Source: JARROD01 sp037384225 (GTDB lineage: Bacteria > Pseudomonadota > Gammaproteobacteria > Pseudomonadales > Cellvibrionaceae). Taken from it: a stretch of 23,127 bases of DNA. Below the pieces are notes generated by a model, which saw only the letters and a program-made list of their open reading frames with translations, searched no databases and was not told the origin of the DNA. Position numbers and translations under genes: made by a program. The stretch is taken from the NCBI GenBank assembly GCA_037384225.1, contig JARROD010000061.1, forward strand, positions 1-23,127, given 5' to 3'. Below, piece by piece: positions 7,066 to 14,546 of this stretch. Numbering within the stretch: position 1 is the first letter of the stretch; each line of letters starts with the position of its first letter.

Positions 7066-7632
7066 TTAGACGCTTTTTAAAATCTCATAGGCCTGCCGAA
7101 TGCGAATAAAAGTCTCCCTCTCACCCCCTTTATCCGGATGGTGTTGCGCCGCCAGTTCCCGATAACGCCGCGTGATGTCAGAATGGGTAGCCGACTGTTT
7201 CAGATTCAATATTTGCAGTGCCTTGGTCCGCTCCTCGGACCTGTCACCAAACTTGTTAAAACGTCGCCAAAACGCCTGCAACAGAGCGATGACATCCTCT
7301 TGTGAAGTATTGTCAAAATTTCCCCAATCCTGATAATAAGTCCGTAGAGCGATATCTTTTGTCAGCTCCGGAGGCGTCTTAAGAGATACCAGCTGAATAC
7401 ACAATGGAGAAATCGCCAGTACTACCCCCTCCTCCTCCCACAGTTGCCGCTGTAACTCATAAAGGCCATTCATTACAATAAAATGCCTTTGGAATAAACC
7501 CAGCTCCCCACCGTTGACGGTTCCCGTAAACGCGGAGTGAGTCCGCAATGCTTTTAATAATTCATGTTCACTGATTCCCTGGGGGTAGTTGTTCAGGAGG
7601 GAGAGTATGTCGGGGATCAGTGGACTTGGCAT
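7066..7632 (-). CDS. DnaJ-related protein with C-terminal J domain
   Basis: A 188-residue protein with an N-terminal DNAJ-related region (about 1-125, beginning PLIPDILSLLNNYPQGISEH) and a C-terminal J domain (about 138-188). The J domain has the HPD motif at 165-167 (AAQHHPDKGG) needed to stimulate DnaK ATPase, and ends ...RQAYEILKSV. It is probably a cytoplasmic co-chaperone of Hsp70. The frame stays open up to 7980, but the extra 116 residues would overlap the divergent gene and contain a repeat shared with another intergenic region, so I chose the ATG at 7632, which matches the family N-terminus. The ribosome binding site is not obvious. It is followed by the MITE-like element. Confidence 0.8.
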   Translation of the reverse strand: MPSPLIPDILSLLNNYPQGISEHELLKALRTHSAFTGTVNGGELGLFQRHFIVMNGLYELQRQLWEEEGVVLAISPLCIQLVSLKTPPELTKDIALRTYYQDWGNFDNTSQEDVIALLQAFWRRFNKFGDRSEERTKALQILNLKQSATHSDITRRYRELAAQHHPDKGGERETFIRIRQAYEILKSV

Positions 7633-7689
7633 AATACGAGAAAGGATATATCGAATTACCCGCACATACCAGTTTTCACTCAGTAGGAA

Positions 7690-7712
7690 CGGGAAGTTAT
7701 TCCGTGCCCGTT
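7690..7712 (-). repeat. 23-nt repeat, copy A (inverted relative to copy B)
   Basis: The segment from CGGGAAGTTATTCCG to GTGCCCGTT is the exact reverse complement of 18879-18901, just after pgk. Similarity continues weakly for about 20 nt beyond the GGGAAG end. It lies in the divergent region between the J-domain and TPR genes. Confidence 0.6.
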
Positions 7713-7840
7713 CCGTATCTGCTCGCTGTAAGTATTTGGTGTATGGCGTTGAAAAGGCCCGCATACAGAGCTCTTGCCGGTGGTACAGCGGCTTGCCTGA
7801 CCATTGAGGGGCTGTTAAAGTGGATTCTTCTGGCTCGGAT

Positions 7841-7845
7841 AGGAG
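7841..7845 (+). promoter_or_regulatory. Ribosome binding site of an out-of-frame start for the TPR gene
   Basis: AGGAG at 7841-7845 lies 6 nt before a TTG at 7852. That TTG opens a frame encoding a typical signal peptide (MRTLINTLLVLIAVSPAAW), but the frame ends at a stop near 7981 and is not the frame of the TPR coding sequence. The site argues that translation originally began here. Confidence 0.5.
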
Positions 7846-7904
7846 CATCGCTTGCGGACCCTGATTAATACACTGCTTGTGTTGATTGCTGTATCGCCAG
7901 CGGC

Positions 7905-8975
7905 GTGGTGCATACCCCGGACCAGACGTTGCAGGCTCTTGGGGTGGCGTATAAAAGCCGTGGCGATTACCCTGCCGCAATAGACGCCTTTAAAAGGGCC
8001 ATGCACCTGACGCGTATTAATAAAGGGTTGTTTGCGCCCGAGCAGATTCCTCTGTTACGGGGAATTATCGACAGTCGCCTATCCGCCGGCATGTTTAAGT
8101 TGGCGGATGAGGGGCAGGAATATCTCTACCGTGTTCAGCGCTACAACAGCAATGGGGAAATGTCCCCCGCATTGCTCGAAGCTTCGCGGGAGTACTCGCA
8201 ATGGCAGCGCTCGGTTTATCTCAGTGGCATCGGCGGTGACAGTTATAGGCGGTTGCTGGAAATGCATGAGATTCACTCGCAGGATATCGAGCGGATTGAA
8301 GCTAAAAATAAAAATGACCCTGCCCTCATTCCCCATATTTACCGTCTACTTAATACAGAATATTTGCTCTCCAAATACGAAGGTGAAAAGCGACCGAAGT
8401 TTGAGCTGAATGTCAGGCAGCATAATAACCTGGCTTTTCCTGCGTCTATTGAAGAAACGCAATTTAAAGATCTGCGCCGGCGTATCTACCAGCGGGGTAG
8501 GAAATTGTTATCCCGTATTGCCGCACTGCGGGCCGGACAATCCGCTAATGCGGACGTGGAACTGGCGAAGGTAAAGGTTCAGTTGGGGGACTGGCATCAA
8601 TGGTTCGACTTGTCGGCCCGTGCCAGAGAGAGTTATGAAGAGGCTTATGCGATGTTGGCGGAGAACCCGCAAGCTGCACCTGAATTGCAAAAGTTATTTG
8701 GCGAGCCGGTGGAACTGCCGGCGGCGTTAATTTTCAGGCCTGACCCCAAGCTGGTGCCGGCCACGTTACCTGGACACGCGCTGGTTTCGTATAAGGTCTC
8801 AAAAAGTGGTCGCGCAAAAGCTATCAAGGTTATCGAGTTGGATCCTGCCGCTCACAAAGGTGCGCGCTTTTCGCTGCTAAGGAAGTTACGCGATATGCGT
8901 TTCAGACCGCGGTTGGAAGCGGGATCCGCGGTGGCGACAAATGCGGTGGAAAGGGAATATTATTTCGATTATTAA
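7905..8975 (+). CDS. TPR protein with TonB C-terminal-like domain, probable frameshift at 5' end
   Basis: The intact frame gives up to 356 residues from a GTG. The N-terminal part has a TPR-like repeat (ALGVAYKSRGDYPAAIDAFKRAMHL, about residues 10-35). A helical middle region follows, and the C-terminal 70 residues (GHALVSYKVSKSGRAKAIKV through MRFRPRLEAGSAV to REYYFDY) resemble the TonB C-terminal domain. The GTG start lacks a ribosome binding site and a signal sequence, while a good site and a signal peptide lie upstream in another frame (TTG at 7852). One missing base around 7895-7912 would join them. The native protein is therefore probably periplasmic or exported; as written the gene is either frameshifted or carries a sequencing error. 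The role is unknown; TonB-C-like ends suggest contact with envelope components. It converges on rsmE with a 9-nt gap. Confidence 0.65.
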   Translation: MVHTPDQTLQALGVAYKSRGDYPAAIDAFKRAMHLTRINKGLFAPEQIPLLRGIIDSRLSAGMFKLADEGQEYLYRVQRYNSNGEMSPALLEASREYSQWQRSVYLSGIGGDSYRRLLEMHEIHSQDIERIEAKNKNDPALIPHIYRLLNTEYLLSKYEGEKRPKFELNVRQHNNLAFPASIEETQFKDLRRRIYQRGRKLLSRIAALRAGQSANADVELAKVKVQLGDWHQWFDLSARARESYEEAYAMLAENPQAAPELQKLFGEPVELPAALIFRPDPKLVPATLPGHALVSYKVSKSGRAKAIKVIELDPAAHKGARFSLLRKLRDMRFRPRLEAGSAVATNAVEREYYFDY

Positions 8976-8984
8976 AGGCGGCGG

Positions 8985-9713
8985 TCACAAGTCTCCCCAG
9001 AGGTGCTGCAGGATCCCCAGCGCTGTAAGAGGCGCGGTTTCAGTGCGTAAAATACGCGGTCCCAGCGTTAGAGGTATAAAACCCCGCTCCCGGGCACCGG
9101 TGATTTCCGCGTCGCTAAATCCGCCTTCCGAACCTATCAGCAAGATGACGCTTTGTGGAGGAGGAAGCAAGTTTAGGTTCGGCGCCTCTGTGGCTGGGTG
9201 TAAAACCAACTTGCTGTCGGCGCGAGCGCCAGCCATCCACTCCCCCAGTCCTGCAGGCCTGAATAGTTGAGGCAGTCGGTTGCGCTGGCATTGCTCGCAG
9301 GCGTTGATTACGATCTGTTGCCAGTGTTGTAACTTTTTCTCCAGCCGTGGTCCGTCCAGTTTTACTTCTGTTCGTTCGGTAAACAGTGGGGTGAGGGCTG
9401 TGACCCCTAGCTCCGTGGCTTTTTGCACCACCCAGTCCATGCGCTCACCACGGGAAATACCGATGGCAAGCTCTACCCGCAACGGGGATTCCCGGTCTTT
9501 ATCGCTGAAATCGAAAACGGCGGCGGTAACCGTCTTTTTACCGATATCTTTAAGTGTTGCCCGGTATTCACCGCCCTGACCATTAAACAGGATGACCTCG
9601 CGTCCTCTCTGCATGCGGAGTACTTTCGCCAGGTGTCGGGAGGGGGCTTCGTCCAGCTCCACCACTTGGCCGCAAGTCAGGGGCAGCGGAGTATAGATAC
9701 GTGGGCGGCGCAT
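8985..9713 (-). CDS. rsmE: 16S rRNA (uracil1498-N3)-methyltransferase RsmE
   Basis: 242 residues, the normal family length. RsmE is a SPOUT-class enzyme that methylates N3 of U1498 in 16S rRNA using SAM. The N-terminal PUA-like part carries HLAKVLRMQRG (27-37). The knotted catalytic part shows ELAIGISRGERMDWVVQKAT (81-100), the SAM-binding loop GSEGGFS (194-200) and LGPRILRTETAPL (217-229), all family hallmarks. The start at 9713 has a GGGGAAG ribosome binding site. It begins 11 nt after the metF stop and is the last gene of the methyl-cycle cluster, where it consumes the cofactor the upstream genes make. Confidence 0.95.
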   Translation of the reverse strand: MRRPRIYTPLPLTCGQVVELDEAPSRHLAKVLRMQRGREVILFNGQGGEYRATLKDIGKKTVTAAVFDFSDKDRESPLRVELAIGISRGERMDWVVQKATELGVTALTPLFTERTEVKLDGPRLEKKLQHWQQIVINACEQCQRNRLPQLFRPAGLGEWMAGARADSKLVLHPATEAPNLNLLPPPQSVILLIGSEGGFSDAEITGARERGFIPLTLGPRILRTETAPLTALGILQHLWGDL

Positions 9714-9724
9714 TTTCTTCCCCG

Positions 9725-10645
9725 CTAAAACCTTCTTGATTTCGCGTAGGACAACAAAGCATTTTTCGGCGTTTTCCGGCAGCCGGTGCTCAGGTCCAGG
9801 TTCTCGACAATGGTGCGCGTAGGTTCGCTCTGGTTCATGGTATAAAAGTGCAGGCCCGGGGCGCCGTTGTCGAGCAGATTTTCACAGAGCCTGGTCACCA
9901 TGTCGGCGCCGAATGCCCGCAGTGAAGCGGAGTCATCGCCGAAGGATTCCAGGCGTTTGCGCAGCCAGCGGGGAATCTCCGCGCCGCAGTTGTCGCTGAA
10001 CCGGGCCAGGCTGTGGAAGTTGATGATAGGCATGATACCGGGGTAGATCGGTTGGGTGATTCCCGCCCGCTGGCAGTGATCGATAAAGTAAAAATACGCA
10101 TCCGGATTGTAGAAATACTGGGTAATGCCGCTGTTGGCGCCTGCGTCGAACTTGTTTTTCAGATAACCGATATCTTCCTTGTAGTTTTTGGCCTCGGGAT
10201 GGATTTCCGGGTAGGCCGCCACTTCCAGGTGGAAGTGATCGTCGAAATGCTTGCGAATAAATGCCACCAGTTGGTTGGCATGGACCAGCTGCGATGCGCC
10301 GCCCATGCCAGAGGGCATGTCGCCGCGCAGTGCGACAATGCGGCTGATGCCCTTGGCCCGGTATTGTTCGAGCAGCGCTTTGACGGTACCCTCGCCATCG
10401 CCACCGAAGGAAAGGTGTGGGGTGGCTTGTAACCCCTTTTCCTTGATAGAAAACACAGTGCCTTTGGTATTATCCCGTGTCGACCCGCCGGCGCCGTAGG
10501 TAACGGAGAAAAACGCCGGCTCCAGCGTTGCCAGGTTATCGCAAGCGCTGGCGAGTTTTTCTCGCCCTTCCATTGTCTTGGGTGGGAAAAACTCAAAACT
10601 GAGTCTGGGTATCCGATTTTTACTGCTGTCTTGACTGCTCAACAC
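9725..10645 (-). CDS. metF: Methylenetetrahydrofolate reductase MetF
   Basis: 306 residues (E. coli 296). This FAD enzyme reduces 5,10-methylene-tetrahydrofolate to 5-methyl-tetrahydrofolate, the methyl donor for methionine synthesis. The N-terminal SFEFFPPKT (16-24), the VTYGAGGSTRD segment, the ALRGD segment and VAAYPEIHPEA are diagnostic of the TIM-barrel fold. The start is GTG at 10645, with GGAG just 3 nt upstream; the next codon, TTG at 10642, has better spacing and could be used instead. It lies 29 nt after ahcY and directly before rsmE, so cotranscription is likely. Confidence 0.95.
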   Translation of the reverse strand: MLSSQDSSKNRIPRLSFEFFPPKTMEGREKLASACDNLATLEPAFFSVTYGAGGSTRDNTKGTVFSIKEKGLQATPHLSFGGDGEGTVKALLEQYRAKGISRIVALRGDMPSGMGGASQLVHANQLVAFIRKHFDDHFHLEVAAYPEIHPEAKNYKEDIGYLKNKFDAGANSGITQYFYNPDAYFYFIDHCQRAGITQPIYPGIMPIINFHSLARFSDNCGAEIPRWLRKRLESFGDDSASLRAFGADMVTRLCENLLDNGAPGLHFYTMNQSEPTRTIVENLDLSTGCRKTPKNALLSYAKSRRF

Positions 10646-10674
10646 GAACTCCAGTTTCGTCTGTATTTTTCGGA

Positions 10675-12081
10675 TTAGTATTTGTAACTGTCGGGCTTGA
10701 ACGGCCCTTCCTGGTTGACGTTGATGTAAGCGGCCTGATCCTGGGTTAGTTTGGTGATGGTACCGCCAAAACCTTCCACCATGTCCCGGGCCACTTCTTC
10801 GTCGAGTTTTTTCGGCAACACCTTCACGTATATATTGGCCGCCTTGGCCTCGGGGGCGAGGTCGGCGAATTTGCGTTCGAACAAATACATTTGCGCCAGC
10901 ACCTGATTGGCGAAGGAACCGTCCATGATACGTGAAGGGTGGCCGGTGGCGTTGCCGAGGTTGACCAGGCGACCTTCGGAAAGCAGTATCAGGTGATCAT
11001 TGTTGGCCTTTTCTTTGGTTGCGGCGCGGTACACTTTGTGCACCTGGGGTTTGACTTCCTCCCAAGCCCAGTTTTTGCGCATAAACGCCGTGTCGATTTC
11101 ACTGTCGAAGTGGCCAATGTTGCAGACCACCGCGCTGCATTTCAGCGCCTGCAGCATGACGGCATCGCAAACATTGATATTGCCGGTAGTGGTTATAATC
11201 AAATCAGTGCCGGCCAATAGTGTCTGGTTAATATCTTCCGGTTTGCCGGTGTTGATACCGCCGTTATAGGGGGAAACCACTTCAAAGCCGTCCATACATG
11301 CCTGCATGGCGCAGATGGGGTCAATTTCGGAAATCCTGACGATCATTCCTTCCTGGCGCAGAGAGGCGGCTGAGCCTTTGCCGACATCGCCATAGCCGAT
11401 AACCAGCGCTTTTTTACCCGCCAGTAGATGGTCGGTGGCACGTTTGATGGCATCGTTAAGGCTGTGGCGGCAGCCGTATTTATTGTCGTTCTTTGATTTG
11501 GTGATGGCGTCGTTGACATTGATGGCGGGCACTTTCAATTCGCCCTTTTCCATCATTTCCGCCAAGCGGTGAACACCGGTGGTGGTTTCCTCGGAAATAC
11601 CGTGAATACGGTCGAGGATTTGCGGGTATTTTTCATGTGCCATCTGGGTCAGGTCGCCGCCGTCGTCGAGAATGATATTGGCATCCCAGACTTCGCCGTC
11701 TTTTAAGATGGTTTGTTCAATGCACCACCAGAATTCTTCTTCTGTTTCACCTTTCCAGGCAAACACGGGTACGCCGGTGACGGCAATGGCGGCGGCGGCG
11801 TGATCCTGGGTTGAGAAAATGTTGCAGGATGACCAGCGTACTCGCGCGCCCAGTTCAATCAGGGTTTCAATCAGCACGGCAGTCTGGATAGTCATATGAA
11901 TACAACCCAGAATTTTGGCGCCGGCCAGTGGCTGTTCCCCTTTATATTTACGGCGCAGCGCCATTAGCGCCGGCATTTCGCCCTCGGCGATTTCGATTTC
12001 CTTGCGGCCCCATTCGGCGAGGGATATGTCAGCGACTTTATAGTCGTTAAAGCCCTCAACAATTTTTACATTGGCTGTCAT
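10675..12081 (-). CDS. ahcY: S-adenosylhomocysteine hydrolase AhcY
   Basis: 468 residues, the long bacterial form with the approximately 40-residue insertion. It hydrolyses S-adenosylhomocysteine to adenosine and homocysteine, removing the inhibitor of methyltransferases. Substrate-domain motifs include HMTIQTAVLIETL (from 62) and SCNIFSTQDHAAAA (85-98). The NAD-binding Rossmann loop is GYGDVGKG (229-236), and the C-terminus ends with the family's FKPDSYKY. The start at 12081 has a GGAGAAG ribosome binding site. The 84-bp leader from metK does not show the conserved SAH riboswitch core that I know from Pseudomonas ahcY leaders, so control probably comes from the upstream regulator. Confidence 0.97.
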   Translation of the reverse strand: MTANVKIVEGFNDYKVADISLAEWGRKEIEIAEGEMPALMALRRKYKGEQPLAGAKILGCIHMTIQTAVLIETLIELGARVRWSSCNIFSTQDHAAAAIAVTGVPVFAWKGETEEEFWWCIEQTILKDGEVWDANIILDDGGDLTQMAHEKYPQILDRIHGISEETTTGVHRLAEMMEKGELKVPAINVNDAITKSKNDNKYGCRHSLNDAIKRATDHLLAGKKALVIGYGDVGKGSAASLRQEGMIVRISEIDPICAMQACMDGFEVVSPYNGGINTGKPEDINQTLLAGTDLIITTTGNINVCDAVMLQALKCSAVVCNIGHFDSEIDTAFMRKNWAWEEVKPQVHKVYRAATKEKANNDHLILLSEGRLVNLGNATGHPSRIMDGSFANQVLAQMYLFERKFADLAPEAKAANIYVKVLPKKLDEEVARDMVEGFGGTITKLTQDQAAYINVNQEGPFKPDSYKY

Positions 12082-12165
12082 AGTTACTTCTCCATAATTG
12101 GTTCAGAGCGTGCCTATCAGGTGCACTGCCCTGTTGTTTATTTGTTTGTCAGTGCCCGCAGTCAA

Positions 12166-13320
12166 CTAAAGTGCGTTTTTCAATAGTTCGACCTTGTCGG
12201 TTTTTTCCCAGGTAAAGGAGTCGCCTTCGCGGCCGAAGTGTCCGTAGGCGGCAGTGGGGCGGTAGATTGGGCGCTTAAGGTCGAGCATTTCAATCAACCC
12301 GCGGGGGCGCAGATCGAAGTGTTCGCTCACCAGACCGGAAATCTGCTCGTCGCTGATTTTCCCGGTGCCGAAGGAGTTGATGGAAATTGACGTCGGTTCG
12401 GCGACACCGATGGCGTAGGATATCTGAATTTCACAGCGGTCGGCGAGCCCGGCCGCGACGACATTTTTAGCCACGTATCGGCCGGCGTAAGCTGCAGAGC
12501 GGTCCACTTTAGAGGGGTCTTTTCCGGAAAAGGCGCCGCCGCCGTGACGGGCCATACCGCCGTAGGTGTCGACAATAATTTTGCGTCCCGTGAGGCCGCA
12601 GTCACCGACCGGACCACCGGTGATAAACTGGCCGGTGGGGTTGATATGATAATGGGTGTCTCTGTGTAACCACTCCTCCGGCAGCGTGTGCTTGATTATT
12701 TCCTCCAGCACCGCTTCGCGGATATCGGCCTGGCTGATATTGGGATCGTGTTGCGTGGATAACACCACTGCATCGACTGCGATTGGTTTACCGTCCTCGT
12801 AGCGCAGAGTCACCTGACTCTTGGCGTCGGGTCGCAGCCAGGGCAATATGCCGTGTTTGCGCAGGTAAGCCTGGCGTTCCACCAGACGGTGAGCGTAGTA
12901 GATAGGTGCGGGCATCAGAACGGGCGTTTCGTTGGTGGCGTAGCCGAACATCAGTCCCTGGTCGCCGGCGCCCTGATCTTTATTTTCACCTTCGTCGACA
13001 CCCATGGCGATATCTCTGGACTGTTTGCCAATGGCGTTGAGTACCGCGCAGGAGGCGCCGTCGAAGCCGACGTCGCTGGAGTTATAGCCGATGCTGAGTA
13101 TCACCTCGCGGATCAGATCCTCCAGGTCGATATAGGTGCTAGTGGATACTTCACCGGCGACAATAGCCATGCCGGTTTTCACCAGGGTTTCTACAGCGAC
13201 GCGGGCATGGGGGTCATCGGTGATAATGGCATCCAGAATAGCATCGGAAATCTGATCGGCCATCTTATCCGGGTGGCCTTCCGAGACGGACTCGGAGGTA
13301 AAAATTGAATACTGAGACAT
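12166..13320 (-). CDS. metK: Methionine adenosyltransferase (SAM synthetase) MetK
   Basis: 384 residues from the ATG at 13320 (E. coli also 384). It forms S-adenosylmethionine from methionine and ATP. GHPDK (15-19), the loop GAGDQGLMFGYA (117-128) and the phosphate-binding GGGAFSGKDPSKVDRS segment are all present. The open frame extends 34 codons upstream, but AGGAG lies directly before this ATG and the family begins here. It starts 31 nt after the regulator's stop, which suggests one transcript beginning at the regulator. Confidence 0.97.
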   Translation of the reverse strand: MSQYSIFTSESVSEGHPDKMADQISDAILDAIITDDPHARVAVETLVKTGMAIVAGEVSTSTYIDLEDLIREVILSIGYNSSDVGFDGASCAVLNAIGKQSRDIAMGVDEGENKDQGAGDQGLMFGYATNETPVLMPAPIYYAHRLVERQAYLRKHGILPWLRPDAKSQVTLRYEDGKPIAVDAVVLSTQHDPNISQADIREAVLEEIIKHTLPEEWLHRDTHYHINPTGQFITGGPVGDCGLTGRKIIVDTYGGMARHGGGAFSGKDPSKVDRSAAYAGRYVAKNVVAAGLADRCEIQISYAIGVAEPTSISINSFGTGKISDEQISGLVSEHFDLRPRGLIEMLDLKRPIYRPTAAYGHFGREGDSFTWEKTDKVELLKNAL

Positions 13321-13351
13321 GGCTTTGATTCTCCTGGTTAGTCGTTGGGAC

Positions 13352-14362
13352 CTACTGTTCTTTTGGTTTAAAAAACTGACGCAACTGAATTTGAAAGCCG
13401 TTGCGAAGGGCAAAGTAGACACTTTGCCCTTCGTGCAGGCCGCTTGTGGCGGCCCAGTTACTGAAATCCTCCGGTTCGAAACCGAGCCAGATATCGCCGC
13501 AGGCCTCGCGTGTCCAGTTTTGGTCGTGGTGGCACAGATCGGTGACCAAAAGAGCGCCGCCGGGTTTTAAAATACAGCTGATATCCTGAAAAACATCCGC
13601 AGGGGACGAGATGTGGTGCAGCACCATATTGATCACCACACAGTCGGCGCTTAATCCGAGCTCGCGGGCCAGCGTTGTTTCGCCGCAGATAAATTCAATA
13701 TTGGTCAGGTTGCATCCGCCTGCGTAGCGGCTGGCTTTTTCCAGCATGGAGCTGGCGTTGTCCAGGGCGATCACTTTGTCGAATCTGGGAGCCAGTACGG
13801 CGAGAAACTCGCCTTCGCCCGGGCCGATTTCCAAGGCGCAGTCGGTAGCGGGCAGAGGTGTATTCAGCAGTAGTTCCCGCACCTGTTCGGCGTACACGGG
13901 ATAGCTGGCGATGAGGTCCTGCTGTTCGCGAAACTTGTCTGTATTTTCGGCAAAAAAGCGCATCGAGGCCGCCGTTCTTTCCTCTTGAACCTGGATCAGC
14001 CGCGCGTGGGTTTCCCGCTTCACCGGCAACTGGTCCAGGGTGGTGTACAACTGCTCCTGCATTTTGCTCAGCCTGGTTTTCTGTCCGGGGCCTGGAAGCG
14101 GCAGTGCCCGGCGGTAAAAAATCGAGTTTCCCTCGCGCCTGGTGGCCACTAGGCCGGCGGTAGCCAATACTTTGAGATGGTGGCTCATACCTGATTGCTT
14201 GATATTGAAAATATGGCTGAGCTCCAGAACCCCATAGGAGTCCTTCGCCAGCACTCGCAAAATCTCCAGTCGCAGAGTATCCCCGGCGGCTTTGAGGTAT
14301 GCGGCCAGCTCACTATAGGGGATGAGGCTTTGCGCTGACTGCGATTCCATATCGGTATTCAT
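13352..14362 (-). CDS. ArsR-type HTH regulator fused to a SAM-dependent methyltransferase domain (SahR-like)
   Basis: 336 residues. The N-terminal ArsR winged helix (about 17-95) includes LRLEILRVLAKDSYGVLELS and a recognition helix in QSGMSHHLKVLATAGLV; it lacks the paired metal-binding cysteines of arsenic sensors. A linker is followed by a class I methyltransferase domain (about 155-275) with motif I EIGPGEGEF (178-186), the acidic D201 and the post-motif LKPGGALLVTD (265-275). This architecture matches the SahR regulators described in Proteobacteria, which control SAM-cycle genes and probably sense SAM or SAH through the methyltransferase fold. Its place at the head of metK-ahcY-metF and the palindrome just upstream support this. 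Whether the methyltransferase domain is catalytic is unknown. Confidence 0.85.
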   Translation of the reverse strand: MNTDMESQSAQSLIPYSELAAYLKAAGDTLRLEILRVLAKDSYGVLELSHIFNIKQSGMSHHLKVLATAGLVATRREGNSIFYRRALPLPGPGQKTRLSKMQEQLYTTLDQLPVKRETHARLIQVQEERTAASMRFFAENTDKFREQQDLIASYPVYAEQVRELLLNTPLPATDCALEIGPGEGEFLAVLAPRFDKVIALDNASSMLEKASRYAGGCNLTNIEFICGETTLARELGLSADCVVINMVLHHISSPADVFQDISCILKPGGALLVTDLCHHDQNWTREACGDIWLGFEPEDFSNWAATSGLHEGQSVYFALRNGFQIQLRQFFKPKEQ

Positions 14363-14389
14363 GAGGCCAGTCTAGCAGGGAATCTCAAG

Positions 14390-14411
14390 TATATCAAAAA
14401 ATATTGATATA
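14390..14411. promoter_or_regulatory. Candidate SahR-like operator (AT-rich palindrome)
   Basis: The arms TATATCAA (14390-14397) and TTGATATA (14404-14411) are perfect reverse complements around a 6-nt centre. The site lies 27 nt upstream of the ATG of the ArsR/methyltransferase gene, where a bound dimer could block its promoter. It is 135 nt upstream of tkt on the other strand, so it might also affect that promoter. ArsR-family regulators typically bind AT-rich palindromes of this size. The assignment is inferred from position and symmetry. Confidence 0.65.
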
Positions 14412-14546
14412 GGTTTGTAGCTTCGCCTAAACTCGATAGCGCTCTTTACCCAACTATGTCCTTTACCTGACTGAGCAGGTGCGAGAAAATAGCGGCCCTT
14501 TTTGCCACCCCTGATTCAGATACAGATCCCAAGGAGCCTCGAGCCG

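Noticed and set aside
7633..7980. N-terminal extension of the J-domain protein by 116 residues
   Set aside because: The extension overlaps the divergent gene, includes the 23-nt dispersed repeat and does not resemble the DNAJ-related family; the ATG at 7632 matches the expected N-terminus.
12082..12165. Possible SAH riboswitch in the metK-ahcY gap
   Set aside because: Read on the minus strand, the 84-nt spacer lacks the conserved GAGGAGCGCTGC-type core and the pairing CAGGCTCG segment that I know from SAH riboswitches; only a normal ribosome binding site is visible.
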